Below, in pieces: positions 30,093 to 35,607 of a stretch of DNA of 35,607 nt; position 1 is the first letter of the stretch; each line of letters opens with the position of its first letter. Both the position numbers and the translations under genes were made by a program. The stretch comes from a virus, in the IMG/VR virus record IMGVR_UViG_3300042112_000132, positions 1-35,607 of that record. The stretch is one strand, 5' to 3'. The notes under the pieces were generated by a model. That model saw only the letters and a list, made by a program, of their open reading frames with translations, searched no databases and had not been told where the DNA came from.

Positions 30093-30773
30093 ATGCCCTC
30101 GGTCGTTGAAATCTGCAACCTCGCACTCGCGCACCTCGGCGACGATGCCACGGTCGCCAGCATCGACCCGCCGGAGGGTTCGGCGCAGTCCGAGCATTGC
30201 GCCCGGTTCTACCCCATCGCACGGGACACGCTCCTCCAGATGCACAACTGGTCGTTCGCATCGCGCCGCGTGAGCCTCGCGCAGGTGACGATGCCGTACA
30301 CCATGTGGCGCTATGCCTATGCCGTCCCCGGCGACATGATGACGGCGACCGCCGTGCTGCCGCCTGAAGCGGAGAACGACTACGCCATCCGCCCGTACCC
30401 GGCCGACCGCTACGGCTGGGGATGGACGACGCCGCCGCTGTCGGGCGCCGGCGCGTATGTCCCGCAGGAGTACGTCATCGAGACGGACACCGCCGGCAAC
30501 AAGGTGATCTACACCAACCAGGAGAACGCGCTCCTGCGGTACCAGGCGCTCGTCACCGACCCGACCAAGTTCGACCCGCTGTTCGCCATCGCGCTCTCGC
30601 ACCACCTTGCCGGGATGCTCGCCGGCCCCGTCATCAAGGGGACGGAAGGCGCCACGGAGGGCAAGCGGCAGACACAGCTCGCGCTCGGGTACGTGCAGAT
30701 GGCCCGCGCCTCCGATGGCAACCAACGCAACGTCAAGCCCGAACACATCACCTCCTGGATCTCGGGGCGCTGA
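30093..30773 (+). CDS. Tail adaptor / tubular protein A-like
   Basis: 226 residues from the ATG at 30093, which follows GGGAGGT by 4 bases. SVVEICNLALAHLGDDATVA (3-22), EGSAQSEHCARFYPIARDTL (28-47) and LLQMHNWSFASRRVSLA are the pattern of the podovirus head-to-tail adaptor (T7 gp11-like) family. It forms the ring between portal and nozzle. The stop overlaps the next start as TGATG, so both tail proteins are made together. Hairpins upstream may control its translation. Confidence 0.88.
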   Translation: MPSVVEICNLALAHLGDDATVASIDPPEGSAQSEHCARFYPIARDTLLQMHNWSFASRRVSLAQVTMPYTMWRYAYAVPGDMMTATAVLPPEAENDYAIRPYPADRYGWGWTTPPLSGAGAYVPQEYVIETDTAGNKVIYTNQENALLRYQALVTDPTKFDPLFAIALSHHLAGMLAGPVIKGTEGATEGKRQTQLALGYVQMARASDGNQRNVKPEHITSWISGR

Positions 30774-33490
30774 TGGCATCGGTACGGCACCTGTTCCGTT
30801 CGTTCGCAGGCGGCGAGATGTCGCCCGAGATGTTCGGCCGCGTTGACGATGCCAAGTTCCAAACGGGCGCGGCGAAGGTGCGGAACTTCATCCCGATGCC
30901 GCAGGGGCCGCTCGAGAACCGTGCCGGCCTCGCGTTCGTCCGCGAGGTGAAGGACTCGACCAAGAAGGTGCGGCTGCTGCCGTTCACCTACAGCACGACG
31001 CAGACGATGGTCATTGAGCTTGGCGCCGGGTATATCCGGTTCCACACGCAGGGGGCCACGCTCGGGCCGGGAACTCCTGCCGCGTACAACGGCGCGACGG
31101 CTTACGTGGTCGGCAACCTCGTCTCCAGCGGCGGCGTGAACTACTACTGCATCGCCAACACGACGGGCAACGCGCCGCCAAACGCGACCTATTGGTATCC
31201 GCTGCCGGCCGGGATCTACGAGATCCCGAACCCGTATGCCGAGGCCGACCTGTTCGACATCCACTACGTGCAGTCGGCGGATGTCCTGACGCTCGTCCAC
31301 CCGAACTACGCGCCGCGTGAGCTGAAGCGGCTGGGCGCGACCAGCTGGACGCTCACGACGATCACGTTCGGAGCGGACATCGCCACGCCTGGAACGCCGA
31401 CCGTGACGGCGACGAAGGGACAGGGACGCGATGTAACCGGCATAGTCGCAGCAAGCGATCACCTCACGTTCGCTGCCGACATGTCAAACTATCTCACGGC
31501 AGGCGATTCCATCTATGTTTCCGGCCTTGTCGGAAACGCCACGTTGCAGAACTTGCTGAATGACAAGTTCTTCATCGTTGAGGCACTGCACACAAGCAAC
31601 ACAGCGATTTCGCTGCTGAACTATCAAACAGGCGCGAAAATTGACTTTGTTGGAGCAACGTGGACCAGCGGTGGTCTTGTGCAGGTTATGTCGCAAAGCG
31701 ACACCATCGACAACTACTACGTGGTGACCGCCATCGCGTCGAACGGGATCGACGAGACGCCTGCGTCCACGGCCGCGAGCGCCACCAACAACCTCGCCGT
31801 TCCAGGCGCGTACAACACGATCAGCTGGTCTGCGGTGACGGGCGCGTCCCGCTACAACATCTACAAGCGGCAGAGCGGCCTATACGGGTACATCGGGCAG
31901 ACCGAGGCGACGTCGTTCACGGACAACAACATCGCCCCGGACATGGGCATCTCGCCGCCGAACGTCGAGACGGTGTTCAATTCGAGCAACAACTACCCCG
32001 GCGCGGTTTCGTACTTCGAGCAGCGCCGCATCTTCGCCGGCACGACGAACGCCCCGCAGACACTGTGGATGACGCGCACCGGGACCGAGAGCGACATGTC
32101 CTACCACATCCCGTTGCAGGACACCGACCGGATCAACTTCCGGGTGGCCGCACGGGAGGCGAACACCATCCGACACATCGTCCCGCTGACGCAGCTCCTG
32201 CTGCTCACCAGCGCGGCGGAATGGCGCGTGTCGCCCGTCAACAGCGACGTCATCACTCCGACCACCATCTCGGTGCGCCCGCAGTCCTACATCGGCGCGA
32301 ACAACGTGCAGCCGTCCATCGTCAACAACACGGTGGTCTACTGCGCCGCACGCGGCGGCCACATCCGCGAACTCGGGTACTCATGGCAGGCGAGCGGGTT
32401 CGTCACGGGCGACCTGTCGTTGCGCGCAGCGCACCTGTTCGACAACTACGAAATCTCGGACATGTGCTACAGCAAGTCGCCGCAGCCCTTGCTGTGGTTC
32501 GTGTCAAGCACGGGTTACTTGCTGTGCCTGACCTACGTGCCTGACCAGCAGGTCGGCGCGTGGAGCTGGCACGACACGGACGGCACCTTCGAGTCCTGCA
32601 CGACGGTCGCGGAGGGCGCGGAGGACCGCCTGTACGTGGTCGTGAAGCGCACCATCGGCGGCGTCACGAAGCGGTACGTCGAGCGCATGGCGAGCCGACA
32701 GGTCACGGAGCTGAAGAACTGCTTCCATGTTGACAGCGGCCTGACCTTCGACGGGACGAACACCACGGCCACGACGGTCACGGTGACGGGCGGCACGACC
32801 TGGGGTCCGAGCGAAGTGCTGACGATCACCGCCAGCGGCGCGATCTTCCAGTTCCCTGCGACCACGGACGTCGGCGATGCCATCGTCCTGACTGCCACGG
32901 ACGGCACGCAGTACCGACTCACGATCCTGTCCACGACCTCCACGACGGTCGCCACGGCCCGCGTTGACAAGACGCTTGCGGTGGCATTCCGTGGTGTGGC
33001 AACGGCGACCTGGGCGTTCGCACGTGACACGGTCAGCGGCCTGACGCACCTGGCCGGCAAGACGGTCAGCATCCTCGCGGATGGTGCCGTGATGCCGCAG
33101 GTGACCGTGTCGGCCGGCGGCGTTGCGGTCCTCCAGCGGCCGTCCGTGCTGGTGCATGTCGGCCTGCCATACGAGAGCGACTTGCAGACGATGCCCATCT
33201 CCATGAACGTGGACGGATACGGGCAGGGCCGCTTCAAGAACGTCAACAAGGCGTGGATCAGGGTGTTCAAGTCGAGCGGCATCTTCATCGGCCCTGACGA
33301 GGACAACCTGGTCGAGGTCAAGCAGCGCACCACGGAGCCGTATGGAACGCCTCCGGGCCTCAAGACCGACGAACTCGACGTCGATCTTACGCCGAGCTGG
33401 AAGGCCAGCGGGCAGATTTACATGCGGCAGGCGGACCCGCTTCCGCTCACCGTCGTTGGCATGACCCTCGAGGTCGTGCTGGGAGGATGA
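30773..33490 (+). CDS. Tail nozzle / tubular protein B-like
   Basis: 905 residues from the ATG at 30773 (TGATG overlap). The start HLFRSFAGGEMSPEMFGRVD, then NFIPMPQGPLENRAGLAFV and LLPFTYSTTQTMVIELG, is typical of podovirus tail nozzle proteins (T7 gp12-like role). NYYVVTAIASNGIDETPAS to about residue 396 looks like a fibronectin III-type domain (about 309-396). Just before it, residues about 219-308 are encoded by AT-richer DNA and look like an inserted domain. The C-terminal quarter holds Thr-rich beta strands and a QMPISMNV-type segment. It closes the tail tube until ejection. Confidence 0.88.
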   Translation: MASVRHLFRSFAGGEMSPEMFGRVDDAKFQTGAAKVRNFIPMPQGPLENRAGLAFVREVKDSTKKVRLLPFTYSTTQTMVIELGAGYIRFHTQGATLGPGTPAAYNGATAYVVGNLVSSGGVNYYCIANTTGNAPPNATYWYPLPAGIYEIPNPYAEADLFDIHYVQSADVLTLVHPNYAPRELKRLGATSWTLTTITFGADIATPGTPTVTATKGQGRDVTGIVAASDHLTFAADMSNYLTAGDSIYVSGLVGNATLQNLLNDKFFIVEALHTSNTAISLLNYQTGAKIDFVGATWTSGGLVQVMSQSDTIDNYYVVTAIASNGIDETPASTAASATNNLAVPGAYNTISWSAVTGASRYNIYKRQSGLYGYIGQTEATSFTDNNIAPDMGISPPNVETVFNSSNNYPGAVSYFEQRRIFAGTTNAPQTLWMTRTGTESDMSYHIPLQDTDRINFRVAAREANTIRHIVPLTQLLLLTSAAEWRVSPVNSDVITPTTISVRPQSYIGANNVQPSIVNNTVVYCAARGGHIRELGYSWQASGFVTGDLSLRAAHLFDNYEISDMCYSKSPQPLLWFVSSTGYLLCLTYVPDQQVGAWSWHDTDGTFESCTTVAEGAEDRLYVVVKRTIGGVTKRYVERMASRQVTELKNCFHVDSGLTFDGTNTTATTVTVTGGTTWGPSEVLTITASGAIFQFPATTDVGDAIVLTATDGTQYRLTILSTTSTTVATARVDKTLAVAFRGVATATWAFARDTVSGLTHLAGKTVSILADGAVMPQVTVSAGGVAVLQRPSVLVHVGLPYESDLQTMPISMNVDGYGQGRFKNVNKAWIRVFKSSGIFIGPDEDNLVEVKQRTTEPYGTPPGLKTDELDVDLTPSWKASGQIYMRQADPLPLTVVGMTLEVVLGG

Positions 33491-33491
33491 A

Positions 33492-34193
33492 ATGGGAGTA
33501 GTCCAGGTTCCGTTCTCGACGAGCATGACCGGGCCGACGCTGATCGGTGGTCAGTCCTATGCGCCTCCGGCAGTTCCGTCCGTTGATGCGCTCGGTGGAC
33601 TCGCGCAGGGACTGATGGTCGCCGGCCCGATCATCTCGATCTTCGGGGCCATCAACAGCGCTATCGGCACCTACTACGCGGCCGAGAGCCAGAAGACGCA
33701 GCTCCAGCAGCAGGCGCAGAACCAGCGTTTCGCAGCCGAGATGGCCCGCATCAACCAGCGAGGGGCCGCATTCACCGCCACGCAGATCGGCCGTGCGGGG
33801 CAGCAGCAGATCGGCCGCTACACGATGGGCGCTGGTCAGCAGAGGGCAGGGACGCAGGCCGCGCTCGCTGCCCGTGGCGCCACGCTCGGTGCCGGGACGG
33901 CCGGCGAGATCGTCGGCAGCATGGACGTCATCAAGGAGATCGACGTCCTGTCAATGGACGCGGCGACCGTCCGGGCGCAGGAGGCGGCCAAGATGCAGGC
34001 GTTCAACCTCGGGACGCAGGCGATGATGGCCGACATCTCGGCGCGGAACATCCAGGCGACGGCGGGAACGATCTACCCCGGCATGCAGCTCGGGACGAGC
34101 CTGCTGACGAGCGCCGCCGACATCGGCGGGATGTGGGCGCGCAACAGGCGCATCGAGGAATTGCTCGCAGGCGTTTCGACGCAGAGGTTCTGA
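33492..34193 (+). CDS. Internal virion protein (ejection core, small)
   Basis: 233 residues. A hydrophobic Gly/Ala-rich segment (about 34-62, LGGLAQGLMVAGPIISIFGA) is followed by long Gln/Ala-rich helices (QKTQLQQQAQNQRFAAEMAR) and an RGAAFTATQ, GAGQQRAG and ARGATLGAGTAGEIVGS pattern common to podovirus internal virion proteins of the T7 gp14 role. These go into the host envelope on infection to form a DNA channel. The gene lies directly after the nozzle gene and before the larger internal protein, the usual order. Confidence 0.8.
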   Translation: MGVVQVPFSTSMTGPTLIGGQSYAPPAVPSVDALGGLAQGLMVAGPIISIFGAINSAIGTYYAAESQKTQLQQQAQNQRFAAEMARINQRGAAFTATQIGRAGQQQIGRYTMGAGQQRAGTQAALAARGATLGAGTAGEIVGSMDVIKEIDVLSMDAATVRAQEAAKMQAFNLGTQAMMADISARNIQATAGTIYPGMQLGTSLLTSAADIGGMWARNRRIEELLAGVSTQRF

Positions 34194-34196
34194 ACC

Positions 34197-35607
34197 ATGC
34201 CGACCGTACCGACTACCTTCGTCCCGCAGGTTGCGCCGCCACAGGGCGGCGACATCGGGCAGTTCCAGGCTCCGGGCGTGCAGCCCATGCAGAACCTCGC
34301 AGGGGAGCAGGTCGAGCGCCTCGGCCGCGCCATGACGGGGATTGGCAACGTCGCCTACCGCGCCGGCAGCGCGATGCAGGATGACCTTGACAACGCCAAC
34401 GCCAAGAGCGGAGATGTCGAGGGTCTAAAGGTCGCCAACCCCATCTTCCAGAACTACCTCGCATCGCAGGGCAAGGATGCAGAGGATGGATACCAGGACG
34501 CCATTGACGGCGTTCGTTCTGCGTTCCAGGCGCAGATGGACAGGATGCCGACCGCGACATCAAAGGCGATGTACCAGCAGGTCGCCGCCCGGAACCTGGT
34601 GCAGTTCGAATCGCAGATGAACGCGCACCGCATGAAGGAGGCGCGGGTCTACGCGAAGAACGAGTCCGTCGCTCGCCGCGACGTCCGCGTGCAGATGGCC
34701 GTCAACTCCGTGCGGCAGGCGGACGAGATCAACCCCATGACGGGGACGAAGTTCGGCATGGCAGAGATGGACGTTAATCTCGCCGTCGCCGTCAACGAGC
34801 AGCGCGAGGCGATGAAGCTCGAAGGTATCGCGCAAAACAGCGCGCAATGGAAACTCGGAGAGCAGCAGGTGTATGAATCCGCGCTGGACGGAATGACCAA
34901 TGCGCTGATCGCCGACAACAAGTTCGCGGAGGCGCAGCAGCTCATTGACAGGTTCGCGGATGGACGGGTCGGTGAGAAGTCGCTGAAGTCGCTGACACAG
35001 GGACTTGAGGCGAATCGCCAGGTCGCGGTGGTCGAGCAGCTCGCGGATTCCATTCGCCGCGACGGCTACGCGCACGCCGCCGCCGACCCGAAGCAGTACC
35101 CGGAACGGGAAGGAACGGACGTACCGCCCGATGACCTTCGCGGTGCGTTGGACCGGGCGAACATGATCGAAGATCCGAAGATGCGGAGGCTCGTTCGTGA
35201 CAAGCTCCGTTCGGATTACGAGGCAGAGGAGGCGCTGCTCAACGTCGAATACCGCAACAACTACGATGCCGTTGCCGAGTATCTCGCGGTTCCAGGCAAC
35301 CGACTTGCCGACCTGTCGCCGAAGCAGAAGGCGATGCTGACGCCGGCGCACCTGTCGCACTTCCAGGCGCAGGAGTTCGGCGAGGCTGATGCCCGCGCCG
35401 ATTACGAGGTCGCGCTGAACCCGTCGCGTGTCCTTGACGCTGGGTGGATGCAGCAGCAGATGGGCGTGATTTCCCCGGCCAAATACGCCGAGTTCGTCAA
35501 GACGGCGCGTGAGCCTCGCAAGGTCATTGCCGCGACGATTGACACGGACTCCATGAACACGGTGCTGCGCGACAACAACCTCGGATCAATCATCTCCGAC
35601 AAGGATC
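34197..35607 (+). CDS. Internal virion protein (T7 gp15-like role), 3' partial
   Basis: The ATG at 34197 follows the preceding stop by 3 bases, and the frame stays open through the last base (470 codons), so the gene continues beyond the window. A Pro/Gln-rich start (PTTFVPQVAPPQGGDIGQFQ) precedes long charged helices (AMYQQVAARNLVQFESQMNA, FAEAQQLIDRFADGRVG). Helical repeat layout and position between the small internal protein and, presumably, the giant protein that enters at base 1 fit the middle ejection protein of podoviruses. The two window ends are not the same gene in one frame if joined directly. Confidence 0.8.
   Translation, partial: MPTVPTTFVPQVAPPQGGDIGQFQAPGVQPMQNLAGEQVERLGRAMTGIGNVAYRAGSAMQDDLDNANAKSGDVEGLKVANPIFQNYLASQGKDAEDGYQDAIDGVRSAFQAQMDRMPTATSKAMYQQVAARNLVQFESQMNAHRMKEARVYAKNESVARRDVRVQMAVNSVRQADEINPMTGTKFGMAEMDVNLAVAVNEQREAMKLEGIAQNSAQWKLGEQQVYESALDGMTNALIADNKFAEAQQLIDRFADGRVGEKSLKSLTQGLEANRQVAVVEQLADSIRRDGYAHAAADPKQYPEREGTDVPPDDLRGALDRANMIEDPKMRRLVRDKLRSDYEAEEALLNVEYRNNYDAVAEYLAVPGNRLADLSPKQKAMLTPAHLSHFQAQEFGEADARADYEVALNPSRVLDAGWMQQQMGVISPAKYAEFVKTAREPRKVIAATIDTDSMNTVLRDNNLGSIISDKD

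Noticed and set aside
30422-30772. N-terminal extension of the nozzle gene by 117 codons
   Set aside because: It overlaps the adaptor gene in another frame and is Arg/Ala-rich without family features; the TGATG start at 30773 begins the recognised protein.
1-35607. Direct circular joining of the two window ends
   Set aside because: The open frame at 35607 joined to base 1 does not enter the frame of the giant protein, and both genes lack their ends, so sequence is missing between them.

Overview
The window is most of the genome of a tailed bacteriophage with a short-tailed (podovirus) virion. It resembles the Bordetella phage BPP-1 / Bbp group and carries no BPP-1-type reverse transcriptase cassette. 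The DNA is GC-rich, roughly 60% by eye. Genes are packed with 4-base ATGA/GTGA/TGATG overlaps, and three clear sigma-70 promoters with GAGAGGA ribosome sites are present. This suggests a GC-rich proteobacterial host; that is inference. Both ends cut through genes: 1-5820 is open at its 5' end, and the gene starting at 34197 is open at its 3' end.

Layout. (a) 1-5820 (+): C-terminal 1939 codons of a giant internal/ejected virion protein with a zincin-type HEAAH motif. (b) 5883-13760 (+): two beta-helix tailspikes, a small XhlA-like membrane protein, an unknown probable virion protein, an SGNH-type esterase, a lipoprotein with one membrane span and a 37-residue membrane peptide; the last three small membrane proteins look like a lysis set without a visible endolysin. 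(c) 13780-13882: facing terminators where the rightward and leftward transcripts meet. (d) 13901-18194 (-): a leftward early operon of 13 mostly tiny overlapping genes, ending with RusA, a Redbeta-type annealing protein and Gp157. It has one strong promoter at its head and a second one in front of the annealing protein. (e) 18357-20009 (+): a metallophosphoesterase and three small conserved or zincin-like proteins, then an unknown gene on the minus strand (19994-20563). (f) 20564-21579: about 1 kb without a convincing gene. It holds 10-bp tandem repeats, two leftward terminators and a highly folded RNA at about 21148-21343. That RNA has the core sequence skeleton I recall for HEARO/omega RNAs, the guide RNAs of IscB nucleases, but no IscB gene is in the window. 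(g) 21580-22942 (+): early-type small genes. (h) 22939-35607 (+): the packaging and virion module in order: small and large terminase, GNAT acetyltransferase, small virion protein, portal, Bbp19-like, scaffold, major capsid, Bbp16-like cement, tail adaptor, tail nozzle, and internal virion proteins continuing off the end.

How it works together. Early leftward genes supply DNA-binding regulators and recombination/junction-resolving enzymes. No DNA polymerase, primase, helicase, integrase or RNA polymerase is seen, so the phage probably leans on host replication and transcription. The rightward block builds and fills the capsid, adds the short tail, and loads ejection proteins and polysaccharide-degrading spikes.

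The points most worth a second look are the orphan HEARO-like RNA, a pair of mutually exclusive hairpins that hides the ribosome site of the tail adaptor gene, a scar repeat showing that the second tailspike arrived as a cassette, and a tiny protein with a CsrA-like layout in the early operon.
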